From positions 124,001 to 188,000 of the forward strand of contig NZ_NRSD01000005.1 of assembly GCF_016583985.1 (NCBI RefSeq): 64,000 nt of DNA, given 5' to 3'. The translations under genes and the position numbers were made by a program. Below are positions 19,457 through 29,026 of this stretch, piece after piece. The DNA is from Thiocapsa imhoffii. Lineage in GTDB: Bacteria; Pseudomonadota; Gammaproteobacteria; Chromatiales; Chromatiaceae. The notes beneath the pieces were generated by a model that worked only from the letters and a program-made list of their open reading frames with translations, was not told the DNA's origin and ran no database searches. Position 1 is the first letter of the stretch. The number at the start of each line of letters is the position of its first letter.

Positions 19457-19876
19457 ATGTCCAGTCCGCGCCTGATCATGTATCACAAGCATGCGACCAG
19501 TGCCCGTACCCGCTTTCTGAAACTCGCCTATGGCGGTGTCTGTGGTTTCAGCGCTTTCCCGGCACAGGCCCGGGTGACCGATCCGTTACGCCCACCCGCC
19601 CGCGTGGTCCGGCATCCCGCGGCGATTGTGCGTGAGGCGGAGGCGCATCTGGACCTACCGAGCGGCAGTCTCGAGGTCGAGCCCGGGTTTCGCTGTGAGG
19701 TCGAGGCGGATCAGGAGCTGACCCAGGTCTTTCTCGCACGCTTCAAGAGTATCGATCCGCCTTTCGAAGCGGCTCACGCACAGGGTGGCCGCTTCATCGA
19801 CCTCACTCAGGCACGCGGCCTCCCGCCCGTCGAGCTCGAACTGCTGCGTCGCAGCTACGAGCAGATTCTCGGCTGA
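19457..19876 (+). CDS. Hypothetical protein downstream of hydroxylase-methyltransferase pair
   Basis: 139 residues, not recognised. Mildly basic N-terminus (MSSPRLIMYHKHATSARTRFLKLAYGG), then an alpha/beta-looking acidic C-terminal half ending in LELLRRSYEQILG. No signal peptide. ATG 19457 has GGAGG seven bases upstream (19445-19449); a longer frame from 19217 has unconserved-looking sequence and I reject that start. It may be a partner or substrate of the upstream pair, but 243 bases separate it from the methyltransferase gene. Confidence 0.5.
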   Translation: MSSPRLIMYHKHATSARTRFLKLAYGGVCGFSAFPAQARVTDPLRPPARVVRHPAAIVREAEAHLDLPSGSLEVEPGFRCEVEADQELTQVFLARFKSIDPPFEAAHAQGGRFIDLTQARGLPPVELELLRRSYEQILG

Positions 19877-19966
19877 TCGGAGCGGTTCAGGTGGCCAGTC
19901 GCACTGCTGGCCATCCTGCCGGAGCCGGGCGCGGGGCCGTGCCCGTACCGCTCGGTTTCTGTGACG

Positions 19967-19986
19967 ATCCCATCCCATCCCATCCC
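19967..19986. repeat. Pentanucleotide tandem repeat (ATCCC)x4
   Basis: Four perfect copies of ATCCC plus a partial fifth, in noncoding DNA 77 bases after a gene end. Short simple repeat; no function visible. Confidence 0.9.
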
Positions 19987-20326
19987 ATCGCGCGGCATCT
20001 CGGCCAAAGACTAAAACCGGGTGATTGTCGGTTTTGCGCGCGAGTCGGGCCGATTTGTCGCAAGGGCGACAGGGTTCGGGCGACAGGAAGGCGATCGCGC
20101 GGGCCGCGATCCGCTGATTTCGGTTCGCCGCGCGCACTGATGATGGCGGTTATATCGTCCGTCTCTTGAAACCTGACGGGGTGGCGACCCGGCACTGAAC
20201 CAAGCGGGATCCGCCGTGCGCGCCTCAGCATCGCTGCAGGGTGCTGGTGAGCGCGGAGACCAGCGCGTGCAGGAAGTAGGTCATCCGCGTGACATCGGAT
20301 GTCGGCATGGTTTCTGCTGCATGTAG

Positions 20327-20350
20327 CGCTATATCGCCCTGGATATAACG
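20327..20350. promoter_or_regulatory. ModE-type operator
   Basis: Palindrome CGCTATAT - 8 bases - ATATAACG, 15 of 16 arm positions symmetric. It closely matches the ModE-molybdate operator (CGNTATAT spaced from ATATAACG). It lies 26 bases upstream of the modE start, so molybdate-bound ModE probably represses its own operon (modE and perhaps modABC) here. Confidence 0.82.
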
Positions 20351-20376
20351 ATCGAACTGCGACCACGCCTCTGAAG

Positions 20377-21189
20377 ATGACCGACACACCTGATGAGTGC
20401 ATTCATCCGGCTGGATCTCTCTGGCTCGACCGAAAGAACGAGGGATTCGTCGGGCGCGGCCGCATTGAACTGCTCCGCCGAATTGGCGAGACCGGCTCGA
20501 TCTCGCGGGCGGCTAAGGCGATGGGGATGTCCTACAAGCACGCTTGGGACGCGGTGGATGCGATGAACAATCTCTCCGAGCAACCGCTCGTGCGACGGCG
20601 CGCTGGAGGACGCCACGGTGGGGGCACGGAGCTCACGGAGGAGGGACGACGCTTGATCACCGTCTACGAAACCGCCGAGCGGGAGCACAGAAAATTCCTT
20701 GCGCGACTGCGCGAGGGCATCCGCGATTTCGATCGCTTCCATACCTTGATCGGAGCTTTGAAGATGAAAGTCAGTGCCAGAAACAACCTGCGCGGGGTGG
20801 TCACGACCGTGACACCGGGCGCCGTGAATGCCGAGGTCACACTCGATGTCGGCGGCACGCCGCTGGTCGCCATTGTGACCAATGAGAGCGTCCAGTCGCT
20901 TGGGCTCGCGCCTGGCGTTGAAGCCTATGCCTTGATCAAGGCGTCGTTCGTGATTCTGACGACCGAGGACGGCGGGCTGAAGACCTCGGCGCGGAATCGG
21001 CTGTGCGGAACGCTCGAGCGCATCACCGAGGGAGCGGTCAACACCGAGGTGGTTCTGGCGCTCGATGGCGGCGCACGACTGGCGGCCATCATCACGATGG
21101 AGAGTAAGAAAGACCTCGGGATCACCGAAGGCGGGCGGGCCTGTGCACTCATCAAGGCACCGCATGTCATCTTGGCGGTCCGCGATTGA
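20377..21189 (+). CDS. modE: Molybdate-responsive transcriptional regulator ModE
   Basis: Represses molybdate uptake genes when cytoplasmic molybdate is high. N-terminal winged helix with ETGSISRAAKAMGMSYKHAWDAVD (about 35-58), the LysR-like HTH of ModE, then two tandem Mop domains (SARNNLRGVVTTVTPGAVNAEV... and SARNRLCGTLERITEGAVNTEV...) for oxyanion binding. About 270 residues. ATG 20377 chosen because the upstream extension to 20299 would put the operator inside the coding sequence. Confidence 0.93.
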   Translation: MTDTPDECIHPAGSLWLDRKNEGFVGRGRIELLRRIGETGSISRAAKAMGMSYKHAWDAVDAMNNLSEQPLVRRRAGGRHGGGTELTEEGRRLITVYETAEREHRKFLARLREGIRDFDRFHTLIGALKMKVSARNNLRGVVTTVTPGAVNAEVTLDVGGTPLVAIVTNESVQSLGLAPGVEAYALIKASFVILTTEDGGLKTSARNRLCGTLERITEGAVNTEVVLALDGGARLAAIITMESKKDLGITEGGRACALIKAPHVILAVRD

Positions 21190-21229
21190 TCAGCCTCGCC
21201 TGGCCAACCCCTCGAACTGGAGCCTCGTT

Positions 21230-22030
21230 ATGGATTCGATTCGCACACTCTTGACCGCCATCACCGCCACCCTGGCCCTGGGCTTGACCACTCCGATGCT
21301 AGCCGAAGAGTCCGCTAGCGCGGGTGCCATCACCATCGCCGCCGCGGCGGATCTCAAGTTCGCGATGGACGAGATCGTGGAGGCCTTTCGAGTCGCCCAT
21401 CCGGATGCCAAGGTCGACGTCATCTATGGCTCCTCGGGCAAGTTCCACACCCAGATCCAACAAGGAGCACCCTTCGATCTGTACTTCTCGGCCGACATTG
21501 CCTTTCCGCGTGGACTCGAGGAAAAAGGTCTGTCCGCCGGCCCGACGCGGCCCTATGCCCTGGGGCGCATCGTGCTCTGGAGCCCGGGGCTGGACGCCAC
21601 GACCATGACATTGAACGACCTGACGGACTCGCGGATTCGCAAGATCGCGATCGCCAATCCACGGCACGCGCCCTATGGCATGCGTGCCGAGGAGGCGCTG
21701 CGAGCGCTTGGCCTCTGGGATGCGCTGCAGGGCAAGCTGGTCATGGGAGAGAACATCGCGCAGACGGCCCAGTTCGTGCAGACCGGCAACGCCGAGGTCG
21801 GCATCATCGCACTGGCCCTGGCGCTGAATCCGACGCTGGCGGAGGCCGGCGGCTATCACCTGATCGACGACAGACTGCATGAGCCGCTGGAGCAGGGGTT
21901 CATCGTCACGCTGCGTGCCAAGGACAACCCGCTGGCCCATGACTTCGCGGACTTTATGACCAGCCCGCAAACCCGCGCCATCATGTCGCACTATGGCTTC
22001 GTCCTGCCGGGCGACGCGGTCGAGGAGTGA
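21230..22030 (+). CDS. modA: Molybdate ABC transporter substrate-binding protein ModA
   Basis: Periplasmic binding protein for molybdate/tungstate. A signal peptide ends near TPMLA-EES (about residue 25), and the mature protein starts [16 protein letters not shown] with the family's AAADL motif; [12 protein letters not shown] carries the ligand-contacting Ser. 266 residues. ATG 21230 follows modE by 40 bases; modB starts 7 bases after its stop. Confidence 0.93.
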   Translation: MDSIRTLLTAITATLALGLTTPMLAEESASAGAITIAAAADLKFAMDEIVEAFRVAHPDAKVDVIYGSSGKFHTQIQQGAPFDLYFSADIAFPRGLEEKGLSAGPTRPYALGRIVLWSPGLDATTMTLNDLTDSRIRKIAIANPRHAPYGMRAEEALRALGLWDALQGKLVMGENIAQTAQFVQTGNAEVGIIALALALNPTLAEAGGYHLIDDRLHEPLEQGFIVTLRAKDNPLAHDFADFMTSPQTRAIMSHYGFVLPGDAVEE

Positions 22031-22037
22031 CGGGGCG

Positions 22038-22727
22038 ATGGCTGAGTTTCATCCGGCACTGACCCAGGCGGACTGGTCGGCGGTCTGGCTGACCTTCAAG
22101 CTCGCGAGCGTGGTCACGGTGATCCTATTGCTGGTCGGCACGCCGATCGCGTGGTGGCTCGCTCGCACGCGATCGAAATGGAAGGGTCCGGTCGGCGCCT
22201 TGGTCGCGTTGCCGTTGGTGTTGCCGCCGACCGTGCTCGGGTTCTATCTGCTGGTGGCAATGGGTCCGCATGGGCCGGTCGGGCAGTTCACGCAGTGGCT
22301 CGGGATCGGGCTACTGCCCTTCACGTTTGCGGGTCTGGTGGTCGGCTCGGTGTTCTATTCGATGCCCTTCGTCGTGCAGCCGATCCAGAACGCCTTCGAG
22401 GCCATCGGCGAACGACCCCTGGAGGTCGCCGCGACGCTGCGGGCGAACCCTTGGGACCGCTTTTTCACCGTCATGCTGCCCTTGGCCAAGCCCGGCTTCA
22501 TCACCGCCGCGATCCTTGGCTTCGCCCATACCGTTGGCGAGTTCGGGGTGGTGCTGATGATCGGCGGCAATATCCCGGAGCAAACCCGTGTCGTCTCGGT
22601 CGCCATCTACGACCATGTCGAGGCGCTCGAATATGCCGAGGCCCATCTCTTGTCGGCGGGCATGCTGATCTTCAGCTTTCTGGTGCTGTTGGCGCTCTAC
22701 TCACGGAAGACCAGCGTATGGAGATGA
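22038..22727 (+). CDS. modB: Molybdate ABC transporter permease ModB
   Basis: Inner-membrane permease, 229 residues with about five transmembrane segments. The cytoplasmic EAA loop reads [25 protein letters not shown] (about 135-160), the coupling helix that meets ModC. ATG 22038 is preferred over an in-frame start inside modA. Its last 10 bases overlap modC. Confidence 0.93.
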   Translation: MAEFHPALTQADWSAVWLTFKLASVVTVILLLVGTPIAWWLARTRSKWKGPVGALVALPLVLPPTVLGFYLLVAMGPHGPVGQFTQWLGIGLLPFTFAGLVVGSVFYSMPFVVQPIQNAFEAIGERPLEVAATLRANPWDRFFTVMLPLAKPGFITAAILGFAHTVGEFGVVLMIGGNIPEQTRVVSVAIYDHVEALEYAEAHLLSAGMLIFSFLVLLALYSRKTSVWR

Positions 22728-23839
22728 GTGGCGTACCCCAAGCGATGAGCCAAGCTGCCGCGTCGACCGTCGAGGCCCGGTTTCGGGTGCAATGGCCGGG
22801 ATTTGTACTCGATGTGGACCTGAATCTCCCGGGGCGCGGGGTCACCGCGCTCTTTGGCCATTCGGGGTCCGGTAAGACCACACTGTTACGCTGCATCGCG
22901 GGGTTGGAGCGGCAGGGTCAGGGGCGTCTGAGTTTCAAGGGCGAGGTCTGGCAGGACAGTGCGCGGCACACCTTCGTTCCGACCCATCGACGTCCCCTGG
23001 GCTATGTGTTTCAGGAGGCCAGCCTCTTCCCGCATCTGTCGGTGCACCAGAATCTGATCTACGGCCGCAAGCGGGTGGGCGGCGCGCACCGGGTCTCACT
23101 TGAGCAGGCCATCGACCTGCTCGGCATCGGGCACCTGCTCGAGCGCATGCCCGATCGTCTCTCGGGCGGCGAACGGCAAAGGGTCGCCATCGCCCGAGCG
23201 CTGGCCACCAGTCCACGCCTTCTGCTGATGGACGAACCGCTCGCCGCGCTGGACCTGAAACGCAAGGGCGAGATCCTGCCCTATCTGGAACGCTTGCACG
23301 ACGAGCTGGAGATCCCCGTCTTCTATGTCAGCCATTCGCCCGACGAGGTCGCGCGTCTGGCGGATTATGTGGTGCTGCTCTCTGAGGGGCGCGTGGTCGC
23401 CGAGGGGGGGCTTCAGGAGACGCTTGCACGGCTCGATCTGCCGACCGCTTTCTCCGAGGACGCCGGGGTGGTGATCGAGGCGGTCATCGCCTCGCATGAC
23501 GAGAACTATCACCTGTCGCGACTCGACTTCCCCGGCGGCAATGTGGTGGTCGCGCAACGGCGGGAACCGATCGGCCACCGTTTGCGTTTGCGAATCCATG
23601 CCCGTGACGTGAGCATTGCCCTGGAACGGGCCACCGGCACCAGCATCGCCAACCTGCTGCCAGCAACCGTCGTGGAGATCGCCGATGCCGACACCCCGGC
23701 CCATGTTCTGATCCAACTCGCCGCGGCGGACACCACGATCATCGCCCGGATTACCCGCCGCTCGCTGGATCAGCTCGGACTGCGCCGAGGGATGCCGGTC
23801 TGGGCGCAGATCAAGGCCGTCGCCCTGCTCGGTGATTGA
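22718..23839 (+). CDS. modC: Molybdate ABC transporter ATP-binding protein ModC
   Basis: ATPase driving ModB. Walker [13 protein letters not shown] signature [15 protein letters not shown], Walker [13 protein letters not shown] and the switch His in VSHSPDEV are all present; the C-terminal ~65 residues are a Mop/TOBE domain ([15 protein letters not shown]...). About 373 residues, normal. Start ATG 22718 or the second ATG at 22724, both overlapping the modB end. Confidence 0.94.
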   Translation: MEMSGVPQAMSQAAASTVEARFRVQWPGFVLDVDLNLPGRGVTALFGHSGSGKTTLLRCIAGLERQGQGRLSFKGEVWQDSARHTFVPTHRRPLGYVFQEASLFPHLSVHQNLIYGRKRVGGAHRVSLEQAIDLLGIGHLLERMPDRLSGGERQRVAIARALATSPRLLLMDEPLAALDLKRKGEILPYLERLHDELEIPVFYVSHSPDEVARLADYVVLLSEGRVVAEGGLQETLARLDLPTAFSEDAGVVIEAVIASHDENYHLSRLDFPGGNVVVAQRREPIGHRLRLRIHARDVSIALERATGTSIANLLPATVVEIADADTPAHVLIQLAAADTTIIARITRRSLDQLGLRRGMPVWAQIKAVALLGD

Positions 23840-24162
23840 GCCCGCGCGCCACCGGTGGACGTGGCTTCCAGCCGCTTCCTGACACGCCTAGATGGCGCGT
23901 CGACTGATCACTGAGCCAACACCTGGGCTCTGGAACGACATTGAGCATGGCAGTCTTCAGCAGCGGGCCGACAAGGAACCGGTCCTGCCGAGCGGGGACG
24001 CACCGCCGTCTCGGATGTCGCATTCCTGATGGACAGGGCACCACTGCATTGCAGACAATCGATCGGTCTCATTGGTCCGCGAACTCATGATGTGCAACCT
24101 GACCGAGGCGCTATGCGGGCCGGCATCCCACGGCCTTGTTCCATATTCGAGGGTCCATCGCT
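23840..24162. other. Intergenic region between modC and DAHP synthase gene
   Basis: About 320 bases with no supported gene. I see no clear terminator or operator. GAGGG at 24149-24153 is a possible ribosome binding site for the next gene. Confidence 0.35.
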
Positions 24163-25266
24163 TTGCAGAAAACAGAAAACCTGAACATCAGTGGTTTCGA
24201 CCCGATGCCCTCGCCGCGCGCGATTCATGATGCCGTGCCCATGTCCGATCAGGCCGCGGCGACGGTGCTGACCGGCCGCGCGACCTTGCAGGCGATTCTG
24301 GATCGGCGCGATCCGCGTCTCTTCGTCGTCGTGGGACCCTGTTCCATCCACGATCCAGAGGCCGGGCTGGATTATGCCCGACGGCTGAAATCGCTGGCCG
24401 ATGCGGTCGCGGATCGATTGGTGTTGGTGATGCGGGTCTACTTCCAGAAGCCGCGCACCACCACGGGTTGGAAGGGCTTCATCAACGATCCGAACCTGAA
24501 TGACACCTTCTGTATCGCGGAGGGGATGGAGCAGGCGCGCCGGTTTCTGCGCACCGTCACCGAACTGGGGTTGCCGACCGCGACCGAGGCACTCGACTCG
24601 ATCGCGCCCCAGTATCTGTGGGACCTGGTCTGCTGGACGGCGATCGGGGCACGCACCTCCGAATCCCAGACGCACCGTGAGATGTCATCCGGTCTCTCGA
24701 CCCCGGTCGGGTTCAAGAATGGGACAGATGGCGCGGTGGAGATTGCCATCAATGCGATCCTCTCCGCCGCGCAGCCGCACAGCTTCCTCGGGATCAATGC
24801 CGATGGCGTGACCAGTGTCGTCCGATCACGCGGCAACCCCTATGGGCATCTCGTGCTGCGTGGCGGCGGCAATCGCCCGAACTATGACACCGTCAGCGTC
24901 GCCATGGCCGAGGAGGCCCTGAATAAGGCGACGTTGCCGGCGAACATCGTGATCGACTGTTCGCACGCCAACAGCTTCAAACGGCCCGAACTCCAACCCC
25001 TGGTGATGCACGATTGCATTAATCAGGTCTGCGGCGGCAATCGCTCGATTGTTGGCCTCATGGTGGAGAGCTTCCTGGAGGCCGGGAACCAACCCATCCC
25101 CGCCGATCTGACCTCGTTGCGCTATGGTTGCTCAGTCACCGACGCCTGTATCGACTGGCCGACGACCGAGCGCATGATCCGAGATGCCCACGCGGCCTTG
25201 TCGGAACCGCTGCTGTCGCGGCGCGCGCGGGAAGTCCGCACCGCTGCTCGGCCTCCGGAGGCTTGA
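24163..25266 (+). CDS. 3-deoxy-7-phosphoheptulonate (DAHP) synthase, AroAI-alpha type
   Basis: First step of the shikimate pathway: phosphoenolpyruvate plus erythrose-4-phosphate. Motifs VVVGPCSIHDP, MRVYFQKPRTTTGWKGFINDP, GARTSESQTHREMSSG, GFKNGTDG and IVIDCSHANS mark the AroG/AroF/AroH family. About 367 residues. No ATG precedes the conserved region; I chose TTG 24163 with GAGGG nine bases upstream, while TTG 24136 would add nine residues. Which aromatic amino acid inhibits it cannot be told. Confidence 0.9.
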   Translation: MQKTENLNISGFDPMPSPRAIHDAVPMSDQAAATVLTGRATLQAILDRRDPRLFVVVGPCSIHDPEAGLDYARRLKSLADAVADRLVLVMRVYFQKPRTTTGWKGFINDPNLNDTFCIAEGMEQARRFLRTVTELGLPTATEALDSIAPQYLWDLVCWTAIGARTSESQTHREMSSGLSTPVGFKNGTDGAVEIAINAILSAAQPHSFLGINADGVTSVVRSRGNPYGHLVLRGGGNRPNYDTVSVAMAEEALNKATLPANIVIDCSHANSFKRPELQPLVMHDCINQVCGGNRSIVGLMVESFLEAGNQPIPADLTSLRYGCSVTDACIDWPTTERMIRDAHAALSEPLLSRRAREVRTAARPPEA

Positions 25267-25312
25267 ATGCCCCGGCTGACCGGTGCGCGCAGTCTCCACT
25301 GCAGTCCGCCGC

Positions 25313-25924
25313 TCAGGTGACTGCTGGGGTCTGGTGCAGGTAGGTTTGGTCGCTGAGCTGTTGCAAAACGAAGTCCGCGACGTCGGCCCGGCTCACTCGT
25401 CCGCCCTTGATGGTCGGATCGAGTCCGGACCGATAGGTGCCCGTGTGGGGGCCGTCGGTCAAGCCGCCGGGACGCACGATGGTCCAGTCCAGACCGCTCG
25501 CCTTGATCAGCTCTTCTTGCTCGGCCTTCGCGCGCATGATCGTCTTCAGCGTCAGGTCCATGAGGATTCGAAACACGGGATTGAGTTGTCCACGGCTGTC
25601 TCCGACACCCAGTGAGGTGATGGTAATGAGCCGCCGCACGCCATGGCTTTGCATCGCTGTGAGGATGTGCGCTGTTCCGGCGGCCTCGATGGGGGTGCGA
25701 CCACCATGGGAGCCGAGCGCGCAGATCACCGCCTCGGTGCCCTGGACGCACTCGGCGGTTGGGGCGAGATCAAGGACATCGCCGTGAATCAGCGTCACCC
25801 CCGCTGGGGCCGTTAAACGCGTGGGATCACGTACCAGTGCCCTAATCTGATGTCCCTGACTGATTGCTTGGGCCAGGATCTGGCGGCCGGTCCCACCGGT
25901 GGCACCAAAGAGTGCGATCTGCAT
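25313..25924 (-). CDS. NAD(P)-binding SDR-type oxidoreductase (NmrA/NAD(P)H-binding family)
   Basis: 203-residue Rossmann-fold protein. MQIALFGATGGTGRQI is the dinucleotide-binding GxxGxxG motif; ICALGSHGG and WTIVRPGGLTDG match the NAD(P)H-binding (NmrA-like, atypical SDR) family. The catalytic Tyr-Lys of classical SDRs is not obvious. ATG 25924 chosen; the frame extends further upstream without conserved sequence. Converges with the DAHP synthase gene. Confidence 0.8.
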   Translation of the reverse strand: MQIALFGATGGTGRQILAQAISQGHQIRALVRDPTRLTAPAGVTLIHGDVLDLAPTAECVQGTEAVICALGSHGGRTPIEAAGTAHILTAMQSHGVRRLITITSLGVGDSRGQLNPVFRILMDLTLKTIMRAKAEQEELIKASGLDWTIVRPGGLTDGPHTGTYRSGLDPTIKGGRVSRADVADFVLQQLSDQTYLHQTPAVT

Positions 25925-25995
25925 CGGGTCTGTGCTCCGTGTTCGAGGCTGTGGTCGGGAAAGTCCGTGCGGTCCACTCGCGCTCCGGTGCCCGG

Positions 25996-26361
25996 TCAAC
26001 CAAAGGGTTTCAGATGGCAGCGGCCAGCGCCACCAGACAGGCCAGACAGGAGACGAAGGACCCATTCGCGAGCGATACACCCAGGATCACCAGTGCCTGG
26101 TCCTCGCAACATCCGGTTGCCATGACGAGCGAGGGGAAAGCGCTGGCCGAGCCACTCGACCAGTTGCTCGATGGGTCCGGTAGAACCGCTGACACAGCAG
26201 ATGCCCTCCACTGGGTGGCATTGCAACCAGCTTTGGTCGGCCGCGACGCCTGCTCCCAGCGCGGCGATCGGCAAGAGTGCCGATCCTAGGCGTTCGCGGA
26301 CCGGGAGGCGCGCGGCAGCGGGCGGTGGCGAATCAGAGCCAGCGGGTGTCAGTCTCGACAT
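25996..26361 (-). pseudogene. Possible decayed small Cys-containing membrane gene
   Basis: A frame starting at ATG 26361, 23 bases downstream of the thioredoxin-like gene, encodes LGSALLPIAALGAGVAAD, a possible membrane segment, and GICCVSG. A second frame (to 26010) continues with GCCEDQALVILGVSLANGSFVSCLACLVALAAAI, another hydrophobic Cys-rich stretch. A single frameshift near 26150 would join them. Family unknown; it may simply be a chance frame. Confidence 0.25.
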
Positions 26362-26384
26362 GAGTTGAGTGTCGATGACGACGA

Positions 26385-26621
26385 TCAGGTCTCCAGGAGA
26401 CGCTTGATCTGTTCGACGGAGAGGACCTTGCCCATGCTTTTCACCTCGCCGTCGATCGCGAGGGCCGGTGTGCTCATGACCCCAGCGTCGATGATGGCAT
26501 TGAGGTCGGTGACTTTTTCTAATTTGAAATCAAGCCCCAGGGACTGCGCGGCGGTTTCTGTATTGAGCGCCAGTGTCGCGCATTTCGCACAGCCAGAGCC
26601 GAGAATTTGCAGTGTGATCAT
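26385..26621 (-). CDS. Thioredoxin-like small redox-active disulfide protein
   Basis: 78-residue thioredoxin-fold protein with the redox motif CAKC (residues 11-14) and the cis-Pro region STPALAIDG, matching the 'redox-active disulfide protein 2' family. ATG 26621. It lies 33 bases downstream of a permease gene, a frequent pairing for this family, and probably supports that permease or metal(loid) handling. Confidence 0.82.
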   Translation of the reverse strand: MITLQILGSGCAKCATLALNTETAAQSLGLDFKLEKVTDLNAIIDAGVMSTPALAIDGEVKSMGKVLSVEQIKRLLET

Positions 26622-26654
26622 GTCTTGTGACGCCTCGCATCAGTCGGGAACGAA

Positions 26655-28037
26655 TCAAGGGAAGACGGTGCCGAACACCAGCCCGCAGAAAGTGGCCATG
26701 ATCACCACCAACAGGGCATACACCAGGGTTTTTTCGGTTCCGAGGATCCCTCGGATCACCAGCAGGTTCGGCAGGGACAATGCGGGTCCAGCCAGCAGCA
26801 AGGCCAGTGCGGGCCCCTTGCCCATGCCGGCACCGAGAAGCCCTTGCACGATGGGCACCTCGGTCAAGGTCGCGAAATACATGAGCGCGCCAGCCACGGC
26901 GGCGAACAGATTCGCGCCCAAGCCATTCCCGCCAACCGCCGCGTTGATCCATTGCGACGGGATCAATCCTTCGTGACCAGGGCGTCCGAGCAGGATGCCC
27001 GCCAAGAGCACGCCGATCAGCAGCAGTGGCAGGATGAGTTTCGCGAAATCCCAGGTCTGCGCAAGCCAGTCCTGCCCATCGCCGGGCTGGAACGCAGCGC
27101 TCAGGGTCAGGCCAAGCATGCCGGCGGTGAACGCGAGTTCGGGATGGTGCGGCAGCAGCCATGCGAGCAGCGCGACCACCAGCGCGGTGATCGCCAAGGG
27201 GGGCCAGGCCCAGTGCCAGCGCCAGATGAGCAGTAGGGCCAAGCCCAATCCCGCGAGCGCGGTCAGAATCCACTTGGCCGCGGCGATGGCGTGCCAGACC
27301 GGACTCTCGGTGGCACTGGCGGGAACCCAATTGGCGAACACCAGGATCGCGATCAACAGCGCGAAGAAGAGCGCGGTCTCGCCGAGTGGGCGACCCGCCT
27401 CGCCAGTCAGGATGAAGCCGCGCTGTTGCTCCACGCGGGCGCGCTCCTCACGCCGATAGAGCCAGCCCATGATGAATCCGATGACCAGTGCAAAGAGCAC
27501 GGCGCTCAGCGCGCGCGCGAGACCCAGTTCGAACCCGAGAACCTTCGCGGTGAGCACGATCGCGAGCACATTGATCGCCGGGCCTGAATAGAGGAAGGCG
27601 ACCGCGGGTCCAAGTCCCGCGCCACGCCGATAAATGCCACCGAACAAGGGCAGTACGGTACAGGAGCAGACCGCCAGGATGGAGCCGGATACCGAGGCCA
27701 CGCCATAGGCCGCGAACTTGTTCGCCTGCGGCCCCAGATAGGTCATCACCGTGTCCTTGCCCAGGTAGACGGCGATGGCCCCGGCGATGAAGAAGGCGGG
27801 CACCAGACAGAGCAGGACATGCTCGCGTGCATACCAGCGCAGCAGCGCGAGACCCTCGAGTATGGCCGTATCGAATCGCGCCGTGCCGACCGGCATGATC
27901 CAGATCAAGCCAAAGATCGCGAGCGCGCCGAGCAACCACTTCAACTCGCGCGGTTCGCTGAACACCCGTTCGCGCACATGTGAGAAGGCGCGGACGAATC
28001 TCGACGGGGCCAGTGGTGCGGTGGGTGGCCGGCTCAT
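26655..28037 (-). CDS. Permease of the YraQ/ArsP-like (DUF318) family
   Basis: Polytopic inner-membrane protein of about 460 residues with ten or more hydrophobic segments. AVCSCTVLPLFGGIYRRGAGLGPAVAFLYSGPAINVLAI (around 130-170 of the longer frame) is the hallmark CxC block of the SO_0444/YraQ permeases, related to ArsP organoarsenical transporters. Paired with a thioredoxin-like protein, so metal(loid) or sulfur export is plausible, but no ArsR regulator is present. Start ATG 28037; TTG 28070 is an alternative. Confidence 0.78.
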   Translation of the reverse strand: MSRPPTAPLAPSRFVRAFSHVRERVFSEPRELKWLLGALAIFGLIWIMPVGTARFDTAILEGLALLRWYAREHVLLCLVPAFFIAGAIAVYLGKDTVMTYLGPQANKFAAYGVASVSGSILAVCSCTVLPLFGGIYRRGAGLGPAVAFLYSGPAINVLAIVLTAKVLGFELGLARALSAVLFALVIGFIMGWLYRREERARVEQQRGFILTGEAGRPLGETALFFALLIAILVFANWVPASATESPVWHAIAAAKWILTALAGLGLALLLIWRWHWAWPPLAITALVVALLAWLLPHHPELAFTAGMLGLTLSAAFQPGDGQDWLAQTWDFAKLILPLLLIGVLLAGILLGRPGHEGLIPSQWINAAVGGNGLGANLFAAVAGALMYFATLTEVPIVQGLLGAGMGKGPALALLLAGPALSLPNLLVIRGILGTEKTLVYALLVVIMATFCGLVFGTVFP

Positions 28038-28168
28038 CGGTCTGACATTATCCCTTGGAGGTGGATTCAATCCAGGATGATATCTGGAAAATCAGATATA
28101 GGCGAGCCGTGACGCGGGTGATGCTGTGAACCGGTTCGATCGGGCCGGATCAGTCCATCCCGGCCGGA

Positions 28169-28660
28169 TCAGTAGATCCAGGGAATGAGCTTTCGCACCT
28201 GACTCGCGTAGGCCGCGTACTCGGGGTGTCGTTCGCTCAACCAGGCCTCTTCCTTACTGGCTTTGTAGTCGAAGAAGACAAAGCCGAGAATGAGGATCAG
28301 CAGGTGTGAGAGGCTGAGCGTGAAGAGTACCCAGCCCGCGGCCGCGAACAGCTGGCTGCTGTAGAGCGGGTGTCGCACCCGTGCGTAGGCCCCATGCTTG
28401 ACCAATTGATTGTGATCGACCGGATAGGGCAGGGGGGTGAGATAGTCACGGATGTGCAGTGCGCCAAAGATCCCGAGGGCGAGCGCGGCGCCCCAGCAGA
28501 GCAGGAGTGCCGGCCACCGCAGCGGCGCGAGCATCTCAAGCAGGCCTGGAGTGACCAATGGATTCCAAGCCGGGGTGACGATGAAGCCGAAGAAGATGAC
28601 GAACTGCAGGGCGACGAGGTGTTCGCCGCGCTCGCCACGCAAAAATGAGAAACGGGACAT
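28169..28660 (-). CDS. Isoprenylcysteine carboxyl methyltransferase-family membrane protein
   Basis: 163 residues with four to five transmembrane segments and the conserved HGAYARVRHPLYSSQL motif (about 91-106), plus RHPEYAAYASQVRKLIPWIY at the C-terminus. This is the ICMT/PEMT-like fold; bacterial members mostly have unknown substrates. ATG 28660 is the only start near the conserved part. Confidence 0.78.
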   Translation of the reverse strand: MSRFSFLRGERGEHLVALQFVIFFGFIVTPAWNPLVTPGLLEMLAPLRWPALLLCWGAALALGIFGALHIRDYLTPLPYPVDHNQLVKHGAYARVRHPLYSSQLFAAAGWVLFTLSLSHLLILILGFVFFDYKASKEEAWLSERHPEYAAYASQVRKLIPWIY

Positions 28661-29026
28661 GATGATGGGCCTCTCTGCCACGGACGGTGGGAGTCGGTCG
28701 CATTTATCCGACTGACTGGGTTTGAGAATCTGTAACGGGCTATGTGGGCCCAGTGGTGATGCCGGACAAGTGACCCGCTCTTCGGGCGTTGAGACCGGCG
28801 CGTGGCGGCGGGACTGGATTGGCTCCGAACGGGCACCGGACTGGCGCGGCTCGGGACCGGCTCCGCGCCCACCCCGTTCGGTCGGGCATCGCGGTCTCTC
28901 GACGAAGCGGACACCCCGAACCGGGTGCACTCGTACCTAGCCATCAGGCACTTGCTTCTAGGCTGAATTGCCGCTTTCCGGTAGACTCCCAGAGTTTGAG
29001 TCCTAGGCGACATTTCAGGCCGAGTC
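28661..29026. other. Intergenic region between divergent methyltransferase gene and ybgC-tol operon
   Basis: About 366 bases without a gene; it must contain the promoter of the tol operon. No promoter matches consensus well enough to call, and no repeats are seen. Confidence 0.35.

Larger units (their letters stand above)
19877..20376. other. Intergenic region upstream of modE
   Basis: About 500 bases without a gene. It holds a four-copy ATCCC repeat (19967-19986), a possible ModE half-site (GGTTATATCG near 20149-20158) and a full ModE-type palindrome (20327-20350) next to modE. Confidence 0.5.
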
